Of a DNA stretch of 64,000 bases, positions 44,963-53,675 are shown piece after piece. Position numbers and translations under genes: made by a program. The stretch's first letter is position 1, and each line of letters begins with the position of its first letter. The stretch is from Hyphomicrobiales bacterium (GTDB taxonomy: Bacteria; Pseudomonadota; Alphaproteobacteria; Rhizobiales; Rhizobiaceae): the NCBI GenBank assembly GCA_900473805.1, contig UCMS01000006.1, positions 481,736-545,735 of the forward strand, written 5' to 3'. The notes below the pieces were generated by a model. That model ran no database searches. It saw nothing but the letters and a program-made list of their open reading frames with translations, and was not told where the DNA came from.

Positions 44963-45045
44963 GGTATAACTCCTTGGGTGGTCGGCGGTGCGCATGTTGA
45001 TCACGCGTCACCCGCCGATGTGATGGATCGATCGAAAGAGGTGGC

Positions 45046-45444
45046 TTACTGCACCACGCCGACGACCACATAGGTCTGCGGGTCGACGATCACGCGCTGG
45101 TTGTTGACCACGGCGTAAGCATATTTCGGCTGCTCCGGGATCGGGGTCAGGACGACCTGCTGCGGCAGAGGCTCACCAACGGCGACCTGCTGTTCGATCA
45201 CGATCGGCTGGGCCGGAATCGGCTGCTGCTGGACGTAGGTGACGACCGGCGGCGGCGGCGGGGCGACAGCCGTGCCGGCGATTGCGCCGACCACACCACC
45301 TACGGCGGCACCAACCGGACCACCGACAATCGCACCGGTGACAGCACCACCGGCAGCACCGGTAACAGTCCCTTCCTGGGCCAGGACGGGCGACGCGATC
45401 GAACCAACTACGATAGCTCCAAGAGCGATAATCTTCGTCTTCAT
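45046..45444 (-). CDS. Exported DUF1236 protein with glycine-zipper segment
   Basis: A 132-residue protein with a signal peptide (cleavage after VLA-Q near residue 23). Residues about 28-62 are a glycine-zipper region (repeated GGAVTGAIVGGPVGAAVGG pattern) that can insert in or lie on the outer membrane. A proline/glutamine-rich linker leads to the C-terminal DUF1236 domain (YAYAVVNNQRVIVDPQTYVVVGVVQ). Function is unknown; the family is common in rhizobia, often in several copies. Confidence 0.82.
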   Translation of the reverse strand: MKTKIIALGAIVVGSIASPVLAQEGTVTGAAGGAVTGAIVGGPVGAAVGGVVGAIAGTAVAPPPPPVVTYVQQQPIPAQPIVIEQQVAVGEPLPQQVVLTPIPEQPKYAYAVVNNQRVIVDPQTYVVVGVVQ

Positions 45445-45602
45445 GGCTTCATCCTTTCCGTTTGACTGCCATCGACGACAAGAACACCCGGAGCAATAAA
45501 TTGTTCCCCCGCACCGACGGGACCTCTGTTGCTGAAGCCGCGAAGAAAAAGAGCGCTTTCTGCACTATACAATGGAACAATATCGAAAACGACCGCAGGT
45601 TG

Positions 45603-45992
45603 TCACATGACTTTGGCAGCCGTTACTTCCACTTCCACAAGGAACTCTGGGCGCGTGAACCCGCCGACCACGATCAGCGTGGAAACAGGCTTGGGTTCCA
45701 GCGTGTAGCGATCTCTGACCGCCATATAGGCCGGAAAATCCTCCCGTCTGGTCACGAAGCCCGAGATCCGGATGACATCGGCGAAGGTCATGCCCGCTTC
45801 TTCCAATATGGCCCGGATCGCCTCGAAGCAGAGTTCGGCCTGACCTGTCACATCAGGCGGGATGCTGTCATCGGGCCGGATGCCGAGTTGCCCGGAGGTC
45901 ACCAGCAGGCTCGCTCCCGGCGGCACCAGCAGACCGTGATTATACTGGCCGAACGGTTTGCGCACCGAAGTCGGGTTGAAGCTGCGTTTCAT
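45603..45992 (-). CDS. RidA-family enamine/imine deaminase
   Basis: A 129-residue member of the RidA/YjgF family, which hydrolyses reactive 2-aminoacrylate-type enamines and imines. The substrate-binding Arg lies in the ADVIRISGFVTRREDFPAYMAVRDRY segment, and the C-terminal part EFLVEVEVTAAKVM carries the conserved Glu. It is the last gene of the operon FAD oxidase - aldehyde dehydrogenase - DMT transporter - RidA, where it could clear the imine formed by the oxidase. ATG at 45990-45992 is chosen over longer starts. Confidence 0.85.
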   Translation of the reverse strand: MKRSFNPTSVRKPFGQYNHGLLVPPGASLLVTSGQLGIRPDDSIPPDVTGQAELCFEAIRAILEEAGMTFADVIRISGFVTRREDFPAYMAVRDRYTLEPKPVSTLIVVGGFTRPEFLVEVEVTAAKVM

Positions 45993-46006
45993 CGGTTTGA
46001 CCTCTC

Positions 46007-46903
46007 TTACGGGAGCGGCGCCACAGGCGCCGTGCGGTTGCGTTGCACTTCGTAGAGGATGTGGCCGAACAGGGCGGCGAGCACGATCGGTCCGCCGACA
46101 AGCGTCCCCTGAGAAGGGACTTCGCTGAGGACCAGCCACACCCAGAGGGGCGTCAGTGGCACTTCGAGCGCCGTCAGCAGGCTGGCATCCGCAGCCGGCA
46201 ACCGCCGGGTTGAAGCGGTGTAGAAGATCAAACCCATGGCATTTTGCACGATGGCAAAGAGGATGATCATCCTGAGATCGACCATGGTGACGGTCAGCGG
46301 GGCCGCAAACCAGAAGGTGACGAACGAACAGAGCCAGGCGGAGCCAGCCATTGCCGGCAGCATCGGGACGTCACGGTGCTTGCGCATGAGGGTGGCCATG
46401 GCCGCGACGCAAAGCGTCATCACCGCCGCGAGAAACTTGCCGAACAGCCCGCCGCTTTGCCCATGCGCATCCGTCAGCATGACCAGAACGCCGATCAGCG
46501 CCACACCGCTTGCAATCAGCGTCGAGCGGCTCGGGCGTTCGCCAATGAAGACGAAGGCGACAGCTGCCGTGACGAACGGCACGGTGGCGTAGATGACCAT
46601 CGCATCGGCAATCGCCGTGTAATACATCGAGCCGATGCCGGTAACCATGCTGGCGGCGGAGAAGATCATCGTCCAGACGCTCGGCCAGCCCATGCGCCTG
46701 AGGATGCCGGGCACACGGCTGCGCTCCAGATAGACGAAGAACAGGAAGACGCAAGTGCCGGAAAACAGACCCCGCCAGAACAGCATGGTCATGAGATCGG
46801 TGCCGATATGGCGGATGAACAGACCCGAAGACGACCAGGCCAGCGCCGAGATGGCGCCGTAGACGAGGCCGAGGCGGTATTGGCGGGGATCGTCGAGGCT
46901 CAT
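46007..46903 (-). CDS. EamA/DMT-family transporter
   Basis: A 298-residue membrane protein with ten predicted helices in two EamA repeats (YGAISALAWSSSGLFIRHIGTD in the first). It probably moves an amine, amino acid or the product of the neighbouring enzymes. It lies 30 bp after the aldehyde dehydrogenase gene and 14 bp before the ridA-like gene, so all three share a transcript. Confidence 0.85.
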   Translation of the reverse strand: MSLDDPRQYRLGLVYGAISALAWSSSGLFIRHIGTDLMTMLFWRGLFSGTCVFLFFVYLERSRVPGILRRMGWPSVWTMIFSAASMVTGIGSMYYTAIADAMVIYATVPFVTAAVAFVFIGERPSRSTLIASGVALIGVLVMLTDAHGQSGGLFGKFLAAVMTLCVAAMATLMRKHRDVPMLPAMAGSAWLCSFVTFWFAAPLTVTMVDLRMIILFAIVQNAMGLIFYTASTRRLPAADASLLTALEVPLTPLWVWLVLSEVPSQGTLVGGPIVLAALFGHILYEVQRNRTAPVAPLP

Positions 46904-46933
46904 GACGCGCGGGTGGTTATGACGACGTGATCG

Positions 46934-48361
46934 TCAGCTGCCGTAGCCGACGATGCCCTTGATCTCGAGAAAGTCGTGAATGCCCCAGTCCGCATATTCG
47001 CGCCCGTTGCCCGACTGCTTGTAGCCACCGAACGGTGCCATCGTGTCCCAGTCCGGATAGTTCAGATAGACCGAACCTGCCCGCATGCGGGATGCGACCC
47101 GCCGGGCATGGGCAAGATCGCCCGACTGGACATAGGCCGCCAGACCATAAACCGTGTCATTGGCGATCTCGATCGCCTGCTCCTCCGTCTCATAAGGCAG
47201 GATCGACAGTACAGGGCCAAAAATCTCTTCGCGCGCGATCGTCATGTCCGGGGTGACGTGGCCGAAGATCGTGGGACGGACGTAATAACCACGATTGAGA
47301 TGTTCCGGCCGCCCCGGACCGCCGGTCACGAGCAACGCGCCCTCCTCGATGCCGGTTTCGATGAGCCGCTGGATCTTGTTGAACTGAACATCGCTGACAA
47401 CGGGACCGAGAACCGTTCCTTCCGCCTGCGGATCGCCGACGGTATGGGCTTCTGCAGCCTCGCGCGCGATCAGCAGCGCCTCGTCGTGCCACTCCGCCGG
47501 CACCAACATGCGGGTGGGCGCATCGCAGGACTGGCCCGAATTGCCGAAGCAGCCTTCCACCCCCTTGCGCACGGCGATCTCCAGATCGGCATCCGGCAGG
47601 ATGATGTTGGCCGACTTGCCGCCCAGTTCCTGCGCCACGCGCTTGACGGTATCGGCCGCCGTCTTGGCGACGATGATACCGGCGCGGGTCGAACCGGTGA
47701 ACGAGACCATGTCGACATCCGGATGCCCGGCCATGACCTGGCCGACATCGGGACCCCGTCCCTGCACCAGATTGAACACACCCTTCGGTGTCCCCGCAGC
47801 TTCCATCACCTCGGCGAAGATGACGCCGGAGATCGGGGCGATTTCGGAGGGCTTCAGCACCACCGTGCAGCCCGCCGCAATCGCAGGCGCCACCTTGCAG
47901 ACAATCTGATTGAGCGGCCAGTTCCACGGCGTGATAAGCGCGCAGACGCCGATCGGCTCGCGCACAATCATCGTCGAGCCGCGCAATTCGGAAAACGCGA
48001 ACTCTTCGAAAGCAGCAATGGTCGATTCCAGGTGCGCGCGTCCCGCCCAGGCCTGGGCCTCGCGGGCAAAGGAGATCGGCGCACCCATCTCCCGGCTGAC
48101 CGCCTGGGCAATGTCCTCATAGCGCTCGTTGTAGACCTCGAGGATACGCTTGAGAAGCGCCAGCCGTTCCGCAGGTTCGGTCACCGAAAAACTGACGAAC
48201 GCCGCCTTGGCCGCAGCGACAGCCCGATCCACGTCGCCCTTGCTGCCGACGGAAATCTGGGTGAACGCCTCCTCGGTGGAGGGATCGATGACGTCCAGCA
48301 AAGACGGCACCATTGGATCGACCCATGCGCCGTCGATAAAGAACTTCAGGGAGTTGGACAT
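46934..48361 (-). CDS. NAD(P)-dependent aldehyde dehydrogenase
   Basis: A 475-residue enzyme oxidising an aldehyde to its acid. Family motifs are present: ITPWNWPLNQIVCKVAPA, FTGSTRAG, the general-base Glu in QELGGKSANIILPDADLE, the catalytic Cys in GNSGQSCDAPTRML, and EIFGPVLSI. Of two adjacent ATG codons the second (48361) has better spacing to GGAGG. It lies 108 bp after the FAD oxidoreductase gene, a pairing like puuB-puuC in putrescine breakdown, so the substrate is probably the aldehyde left after amine oxidation. Confidence 0.9.
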   Translation of the reverse strand: MSNSLKFFIDGAWVDPMVPSLLDVIDPSTEEAFTQISVGSKGDVDRAVAAAKAAFVSFSVTEPAERLALLKRILEVYNERYEDIAQAVSREMGAPISFAREAQAWAGRAHLESTIAAFEEFAFSELRGSTMIVREPIGVCALITPWNWPLNQIVCKVAPAIAAGCTVVLKPSEIAPISGVIFAEVMEAAGTPKGVFNLVQGRGPDVGQVMAGHPDVDMVSFTGSTRAGIIVAKTAADTVKRVAQELGGKSANIILPDADLEIAVRKGVEGCFGNSGQSCDAPTRMLVPAEWHDEALLIAREAAEAHTVGDPQAEGTVLGPVVSDVQFNKIQRLIETGIEEGALLVTGGPGRPEHLNRGYYVRPTIFGHVTPDMTIAREEIFGPVLSILPYETEEQAIEIANDTVYGLAAYVQSGDLAHARRVASRMRAGSVYLNYPDWDTMAPFGGYKQSGNGREYADWGIHDFLEIKGIVGYGS

Positions 48362-48469
48362 CATGCCTCCGAGGCCTGCGAGAATTGATGGGATACTATT
48401 GGCTACGCCGAGTACGACTTCAAGCGAGAGAGATCAGGAACACCGGCAATCCCCAACCACGGCACAGGA

Positions 48470-49747
48470 TTACCGTTCCAGACGGTCGAGCATGCGATAC
48501 CACGCGACGTGTGCAGCCACACCGAGCCGTCTGAAACGATGAAACGGAATGGGCGCGATCGGTGAGATCGGAAATGGCAGAGCATCGGCATTGCCTGTCG
48601 CCGCATATTCGGCAAGCCGCGGCCCCAGGGCCGTCATAAGGCCGATCCCCCGCCCCTGACACCCGGCGACAGCCATAAGGCCAGGCGCCGGCTCGTGCAG
48701 ATGCGGCAGATAGTCCGGCGTCATGGCAACCCGGCCGAACCAGCGATGCGTGATCGAGATCCCCGCAAGCATGGGAAAAAGCCGCAGCATGGCGCGTTCG
48801 AGATGCGCCCAATCCTCCGCCGAGCGTGGCTCGCGCATGGGGCCACGTCCGCCCATCACCAGCCGTCCGTCCGGGCTGCGGCGATAATAGACCAGGATGC
48901 GCCGGCTGTCCGAGACCGGCTGCCCGCCCGGGAGGATCTGGTCCAGAATGTCGCTCGGCAAAGGCGCCGTGGCGATCTGGAAGGAATGCAGCCAGACCAG
49001 GCTTTCTGCCAGTCCGGGAACGAGCGCATCCGAATAGGCATTGGTCGCCACCAGCACCTTCCTGGCAAGCAGCGTCCGGCCGCGATCGGTGGAGGCGACC
49101 CAATGGTCATCCCTCTGCTGCAGCCGGATCACCCGTTCGTTGAGCAGAAGTCCGGCACCGGCCCGGGTTGCCAGTCGCGCCAGTTCGAACACCAGAGCCA
49201 AGGGATTGACCGCACCCGCCCGGCGATCGAGCCAGCCACCGCAATAGCCGCGCGCACCGGACAGCAGTGCGATTTCTGCATCGTTGAGCAGCATCACGTC
49301 CGCCCCGCGCTGACGCCATTGGCGGTTCCGCTGTATGGCGGCCTGCATGGCCGTGCGTGTATGGGCCGCCTGGATCCAGCCGTCGCGTTGGTGTTCGACA
49401 GCAAGCTCCTCGGAGCGGATCAGGTCGAAGACGGCATCGGCCGTGCCGGCGGCAAAGTCTGCAAGTCTCTCCCCGGCTTCGTCACCGAGCATGCGCCGCA
49501 GGATTTCAGGATCGTGCTTCAGCCCGGGAATGACCTGCCCACCGTTGAGCCCCGACGCGCCTGCGCCAAGCGCACCCATCTCGATCACCTGAACCCGCAG
49601 CCCGCGGCGCGCTGCGTGCAGAGCCGTGGACAACCCCTGATAGCCCGCACCGATGACGAGCAGGTCAATCGGCCCTTCGATCAAGCCGCACATGGGAACG
49701 CCGACTGGGCGGCGCCATACGGGCAGGCCCGACAAAGAGGAGGTCAT
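48470..49747 (-). CDS. FAD-dependent amine/amino-acid oxidoreductase (PuuB/DadA-like)
   Basis: A 425-residue DAO-family flavoprotein. The Rossmann motif IDLLVIGAGYQGLSTALHAARRG starts at residue 27, followed by ALGAGASGLNGGQVIPGLKHDPE, a pattern typical of gamma-glutamylputrescine oxidase-type enzymes. It would oxidise a primary or secondary amine to an imine, releasing an aldehyde or keto acid. It is the first gene of an operon with aldehyde dehydrogenase, a DMT transporter and RidA. No regulator is adjacent. D-amino-acid dehydrogenase is an alternative. Confidence 0.83.
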   Translation of the reverse strand: MTSSLSGLPVWRRPVGVPMCGLIEGPIDLLVIGAGYQGLSTALHAARRGLRVQVIEMGALGAGASGLNGGQVIPGLKHDPEILRRMLGDEAGERLADFAAGTADAVFDLIRSEELAVEHQRDGWIQAAHTRTAMQAAIQRNRQWRQRGADVMLLNDAEIALLSGARGYCGGWLDRRAGAVNPLALVFELARLATRAGAGLLLNERVIRLQQRDDHWVASTDRGRTLLARKVLVATNAYSDALVPGLAESLVWLHSFQIATAPLPSDILDQILPGGQPVSDSRRILVYYRRSPDGRLVMGGRGPMREPRSAEDWAHLERAMLRLFPMLAGISITHRWFGRVAMTPDYLPHLHEPAPGLMAVAGCQGRGIGLMTALGPRLAEYAATGNADALPFPISPIAPIPFHRFRRLGVAAHVAWYRMLDRLER

Positions 49748-49885
49748 GTAGAAATACCTGAAATGATATCAAACCAACGACATGATCTTGACGATTGCCA
49801 TTTGGAAATCCACCAACGTCAGGCTGTAAAGATATTAGGGAGTAAAATTGGTATCTTTTGCAATCATTTGTTTCAGGAATACTAA

Positions 49886-50593
49886 TTAAGATCTGCCAGA
49901 TATCGGATCGTGTGGCAATTGCCACTCGATGGTACTTTTGCCCTGCGACGCCAGATAAGCATTCGCCTGTGAAAAATGGCGGCAGCCAAAGAAACCGTTA
50001 TGCGCCGAAAGCGGTGAGGGATGCGGGGCCTTCAGCACGAGATGGCGCGACCGGTCCACGAAACCCGCCTTCTTCTGCGCGTAGGAGCCCCACAGCATGA
50101 ACACGACGTGCTCGCAATCCTCATTCACCGCACGGATCACCTGATCGGTAAACCGCTCCCAGCCATGCCCTTGATGGGAGGCCGCCCGCGCCTCCTCCAC
50201 GGTGAGCACGCTGTTGAGCAACAGGACGCCCTGACGGGCCCAGTGTTCCAGAAAACCGTGCCGCGCCGGCGGGATGCCCAGATCGCTCTGCAGTTCCTTG
50301 TAGATGTTGACCAGTGAAGGCGGAATACGCACGCCCGGTCGGACGCTGAAGCACAGCCCGTGTGCCTGGCCCGCACCGTGATAGGGATCCTGCCCCAGGA
50401 TCACCACGCGCACCTGGTCGATCGGTGTCAGATCGAGTGCGCGGAAATACTCCCGGCCTTTCGGGAAGATGTGTTTCCCGGCGGCAATCTCGCTGCGGAG
50501 AAAGGCTTTGAGATCCTGCATATAGGGCAACGAGAACTCGTCTCCGAGCACGGCCTTCCAACTGTCATCGAGCCTGACCTCTGCTTCCGCCAT
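49886..50593 (-). CDS. ung: Uracil-DNA glycosylase, family 1
   Basis: Removes uracil from DNA in base-excision repair. The 235-residue protein has the water-activating motif [22 protein letters not shown], the [10 protein letters not shown] strand and the minor-groove loop [16 protein letters not shown]. All catalytic residues are present and the length is standard. ATG at 50593 has GAGGAG 8 bp upstream; the GTG one codon earlier is less likely. Confidence 0.96.
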   Translation of the reverse strand: MAEAEVRLDDSWKAVLGDEFSLPYMQDLKAFLRSEIAAGKHIFPKGREYFRALDLTPIDQVRVVILGQDPYHGAGQAHGLCFSVRPGVRIPPSLVNIYKELQSDLGIPPARHGFLEHWARQGVLLLNSVLTVEEARAASHQGHGWERFTDQVIRAVNEDCEHVVFMLWGSYAQKKAGFVDRSRHLVLKAPHPSPLSAHNGFFGCRHFSQANAYLASQGKSTIEWQLPHDPISGRS

Positions 50594-50741
50594 CACCGCC
50601 GCTCCTCGTTCGTTTCAATACGAGGTGACGATAGAGGGCGGCAGGCCTCCCGTGTCAACCGCCCGGATCCTGTGGACCTTCGGGCTTCGCCGAACTGTCA
50701 CACAGCGGTGTTATCCGGGAAGGAATTTTCGGAGACTCGCC

Positions 50742-51932
50742 ATGACACTTCTGATCGGGTTCGCTGCAATCGCGCTTTTGGTGCAGCTTGCAAGCATTGC
50801 CTTCGTCATCGTATCCAGGCTTCGTCACCGCAATCAAGACAGGCCAAGGGCATCCCGTCCGCCGGTTTCTTTGATCCGCCCGATCTGCGGGCTGGAAAAC
50901 AATCTGGAACGCTGCCTGGCCTCCTCCTTCCAACTGGATTGGCCGGCCTACGAACTGATCTTCTGCGTGGCGCGGCCAGACGACCCGGCAGCCACGATCG
51001 CGGAACGTTTGATGGCGGAGCACCCGCACATATCCGCGCGTCTGCTGGTCGGCGAGGATCCGTTCAGCGTCAATCCGAAGATGAACAACGTGGTGAAAGG
51101 CTGGCGATCCGCCCGTCACGACTGGATCGTGATGACCGACAGCAACGTCCTGATGCCGCCGGACACAATCGCCCGCATGATGGCACGCTGGGACGACAAA
51201 ACCGGCCTCGTCTGCTCGCCGCCGGCCGGAACCGAACCGGCGAACTTCGGAGCGATGCTGGAAAGTGCCTGGCTCGACAGTTTCCAGGCCCGCTGGCAGC
51301 TCTTTGCCGATGCGGCCGGCTTCGGCTTCGCCCAGGGCAAGTCCATGCTGTTCAATCGTCACCTGATCACAAGGCTCGGCGGTTTCGAGCGCCTGGGCGA
51401 AGAGGTGGCGGAGGATGCGGCAGCCACCATTCTGATCCGGGGAGCCGGCCTCCATGTCCGGCTCGTACAAGAGCCCTTCCCGCAGCCGCTCGGGCGCCGC
51501 GACATCACCGCCGTCTGGAAACGCCAGCTGCGCTGGGCCCGCCTGCGTCGCGCCTCCTTCCCGTTCTACTTCCTGCCCGAGCTTTTCACCGGCGCCGCCC
51601 TGCCTGTGGCGGCCATGTTGGCGCTTGCAATCGATGGCGGCCTGCCGACAGTGGCACTTCCGATCTATCTCATCGCCTGGTACGGCCCCGAAGTGCTGCT
51701 TGCACGCGCCTATGGCTGGCCCAGCGGCTGGCGTATGCTGCCGGCCATGGCCGCCCGCGATCTGCTTCTTCCTGCCCTCTTCGTTTCGGCATGGTTCGGC
51801 AGCGGATTTGAATGGAGGGGCAATGCCATGACAGTCGCCGACAATGACAATGGCCGCACCACCCGCATCCGCCAGGTCGTCGCCCGCACCCGTGAAAAGG
51901 CCCGCGCCCTCGTCGCCGCCCGAAGCCACTAA
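50742..51932 (+). CDS. Ceramide glucosyltransferase-like glycosyltransferase (GT21)
   Basis: A 396-residue membrane-bound glycosyltransferase. One N-terminal helix (3-25) is followed by a GT-A domain with CVARPDDPA, VMTDSNVLMPPD, the acceptor-site Asp in EEVAEDAAATILI, and KRQLRWARLRR (the Q-x-x-R-W element). Two or three C-terminal helices follow. This D-D-D-RQxRW set marks GT21, which in Agrobacterium and Mesorhizobium includes enzymes glycosylating ceramide or diacylglycerol. ATG at 50742 has GGAG upstream. The lipid acceptor and sugar are not provable here. Confidence 0.83.
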   Translation: MTLLIGFAAIALLVQLASIAFVIVSRLRHRNQDRPRASRPPVSLIRPICGLENNLERCLASSFQLDWPAYELIFCVARPDDPAATIAERLMAEHPHISARLLVGEDPFSVNPKMNNVVKGWRSARHDWIVMTDSNVLMPPDTIARMMARWDDKTGLVCSPPAGTEPANFGAMLESAWLDSFQARWQLFADAAGFGFAQGKSMLFNRHLITRLGGFERLGEEVAEDAAATILIRGAGLHVRLVQEPFPQPLGRRDITAVWKRQLRWARLRRASFPFYFLPELFTGAALPVAAMLALAIDGGLPTVALPIYLIAWYGPEVLLARAYGWPSGWRMLPAMAARDLLLPALFVSAWFGSGFEWRGNAMTVADNDNGRTTRIRQVVARTREKARALVAARSH

Positions 51933-52012
51933 GGCACCATCGTTTCGTCGGCAGGTTTCCCCGACCAGCCCGGCAGATTTCGCATCACTGTCGTCGCGTG
52001 AATGCAAACAAA

Positions 52013-52044
52013 AAGCGCGGCCCGACAAATGCCGGGCCGCGCTT
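52013..52044. terminator. Terminator between glycosyltransferase and dctA genes
   Basis: AAGCGCGGCCCG (52013-52024) pairs with CGGGCCGCGCTT (52033-52044) around an 8-base loop. Flanking A/T bases on both sides let it act on both convergent transcripts. Confidence 0.75.
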
Positions 52045-52079
52045 CTGTTCCACCGCCGTCTTGGGTCGGCGAGGACGTG

Positions 52080-53417
52080 TTATTCCGCCGCCTGCAGCAC
52101 CGGCTGCGGCAGTTCGGCCTCTTCCAGCACCTTGCCGCCGAGCGCTGCGTGGAACAGCGTCTCGTCAAGTTCGCCTTCCCAGCGGGCAACGACAACGGTT
52201 GCAACCGCATTGCCGATGAAGTTGGTGATCGCGCGGCATTCCGACATGAAGCGGTCGATGCCGAGGATCAGTGCCATGCCGGCGACCGGTACGGACGGTA
52301 CGACCGAGAGTGTGGCGGCAAGCGTGATGAAGCCGGCGCCGGTGATGCCGGCGGCACCCTTGGAACTCAGCATGGCGACCGCCAGCAGCAGAATCTGCTC
52401 GCCGAGCGACAGGTGAATACCGGTGGCCTGGGCGATGAACAGCGCCGCCAGCGTCATGTAGATATTGGTGCCATCGAGATTAAAGGAATAGCCGGTCGGA
52501 ATGACGAGGCCGACGACGGACCGCTTGCAGCCCGCCTTTTCCATCTTGTTCATCAGGCCAGGAAGGGCTGCTTCCGAAGACGACGTGCCGAGGACGAGCA
52601 GCAACTCTTCCTTGATGTAACGGATGAGCGACAGGATGGAGAAGCCGTTGTAACGGGCGACGGCACCGAGGATCACGGCAATGAACAGGAAGGACGTCAG
52701 ATAGAAGGTCCCGATCAGCATTGCGAGGCTGGTCACCGATCCAATGCCATACTTGCCGATGGTAAACGCCATGGCGCCGAAGGCACCGATCGGAGCAGCC
52801 TTCATCAGGATGGCGACCAGCTTGAAGACCGGTGCAATGACCGCCTGCAGGAAGTCGGTGACCGGCTTGCCGCGCTCGCCGACCAGCGCCAGCGAAATGC
52901 CGAACAGCACCGAGAAAAACAGCACCTGCAGGATATCGCCATCGGCAAAGGCACCGACGATGGTCGTCGGGATGATGTTCATCAGGAAGCCGACGATGGT
53001 GGAGTCATGCGCCTTTTCGGTGTAGGTCGCGACCGCCTTGGCGTCGAGAGTCGCAGGGTCGATATGCATGCCGGCACCCGGCTGCACGACGTTGGCGACA
53101 ACAAGCCCGACAACGAGGGCAAGCGTCGAAAAGGTCAGGAAGTAGAGCATCGCCTTGCCTGCAACGCGGCCGACCTTCTTCATGTCGCTCATGCCGGCAA
53201 TGCCGGTGGCGACGGTGAGGAAGATGACGGGCGCGATGATCATCTTGACGAGCTTGATGAAGGCATCGCCCAGAGGCTTCAGCTGCGCGCCGATCTCCGG
53301 GTAGAAATGGCCGAGCAGGATGCCGGCGGCAATCGCCGCGAGAACCTGAACATAGAGATGCTTGTAGAGGGGTTGCCGCGCGCCGCCAGGGGCGCTTGCT
53401 GTTGTATCGATATGCAT
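52080..53417 (-). CDS. dctA: C4-dicarboxylate transporter DctA
   Basis: Sodium/proton-coupled symporter (445 residues, DAACS family) for succinate, fumarate and malate at the inner membrane; in rhizobia it feeds bacteroids. Signatures include [21 protein letters not shown], the serine-rich re-entrant loop [19 protein letters not shown] and [26 protein letters not shown]. About eight helices are present. ATG at 53415-53417 has GGAGGAAAG upstream. It is divergent from dctBD, and its promoter region holds a perfect sigma-54 site and two DctD-like dyads. Confidence 0.96.
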   Translation of the reverse strand: MHIDTTASAPGGARQPLYKHLYVQVLAAIAAGILLGHFYPEIGAQLKPLGDAFIKLVKMIIAPVIFLTVATGIAGMSDMKKVGRVAGKAMLYFLTFSTLALVVGLVVANVVQPGAGMHIDPATLDAKAVATYTEKAHDSTIVGFLMNIIPTTIVGAFADGDILQVLFFSVLFGISLALVGERGKPVTDFLQAVIAPVFKLVAILMKAAPIGAFGAMAFTIGKYGIGSVTSLAMLIGTFYLTSFLFIAVILGAVARYNGFSILSLIRYIKEELLLVLGTSSSEAALPGLMNKMEKAGCKRSVVGLVIPTGYSFNLDGTNIYMTLAALFIAQATGIHLSLGEQILLLAVAMLSSKGAAGITGAGFITLAATLSVVPSVPVAGMALILGIDRFMSECRAITNFIGNAVATVVVARWEGELDETLFHAALGGKVLEEAELPQPVLQAAE

Positions 53418-53511
53418 ACTTTCCTCCGTGGTGCCCCGACGGAACGAATTCCGGCCTCCCGGGCGGTTGCTGAACTGGATTCGCAGAGACGAGCTGCTTG
53501 CAATTTGGTTC

Positions 53512-53527
53512 AGCAAAGTGCGTGCCA
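53512..53527 (-). promoter_or_regulatory. Sigma-54 promoter of dctA
   Basis: On the minus strand TGGCACGCACTTTGCT matches the -24/-12 consensus TGGCAC-N5-TTGCW without a mismatch. It lies about 95 bp before the dctA start, giving a leader of about 85 bases. Activation would be by DctD. Confidence 0.92.
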
Positions 53528-53603
53528 AACGCAAAACACCGGAGTAAATCATTGATTCAAATGGATTTACCCGTGCCGTAAGGAGTTGATTGAGGTCCAC
53601 GAA

Positions 53604-53619
53604 GTGCGGTTTTCCACAC
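53604..53619. promoter_or_regulatory. Upstream DctD-binding site, promoter-proximal dyad
   Basis: GTGCGG-TTTT-CCACAC is an imperfect dyad (one mismatch) that resembles the tandem DctD sites described upstream of dctA in rhizobia. It lies about 80 bp upstream of the sigma-54 element and its centre is 33 bp, three helical turns, from the next dyad. Confidence 0.65.
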
Positions 53620-53634
53620 ACGATTCCTGTGTTA

Positions 53635-53654
53635 GTGTGCGAATGAACGCACAC
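53635..53654. promoter_or_regulatory. Upstream DctD-binding site, distal perfect dyad
   Basis: GTGTGCG (53635-53641) and CGCACAC (53648-53654) form a perfect 7-bp inverted repeat around AATGAA. With the proximal dyad it makes the tandem enhancer pattern for DctD. It ends only 21 bp before the dctB start, so DctD binding could also repress or tune dctBD. Confidence 0.7.
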
Positions 53655-53675
53655 CTCTCGTGAGAGCCCCGTCTG

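Noticed and set aside
44606-45073. Plus-strand Arg/Gly/Ser-rich frame opposite the Ala/Pro-rich protein gene
   Set aside because: Its repeats are the complement of the GC-rich proline/alanine codons; there is no start context or family match.
46976-48388. 470-codon plus-strand frame opposite the aldehyde dehydrogenase gene
   Set aside because: The composition is that of an antisense shadow, and the aldehyde dehydrogenase motifs on the minus strand are unambiguous.
52002-53555. 517-codon plus-strand frame opposite dctA
   Set aside because: It is an antisense shadow rich in D, R, G and H; dctA and its sigma-54 promoter account for this region.
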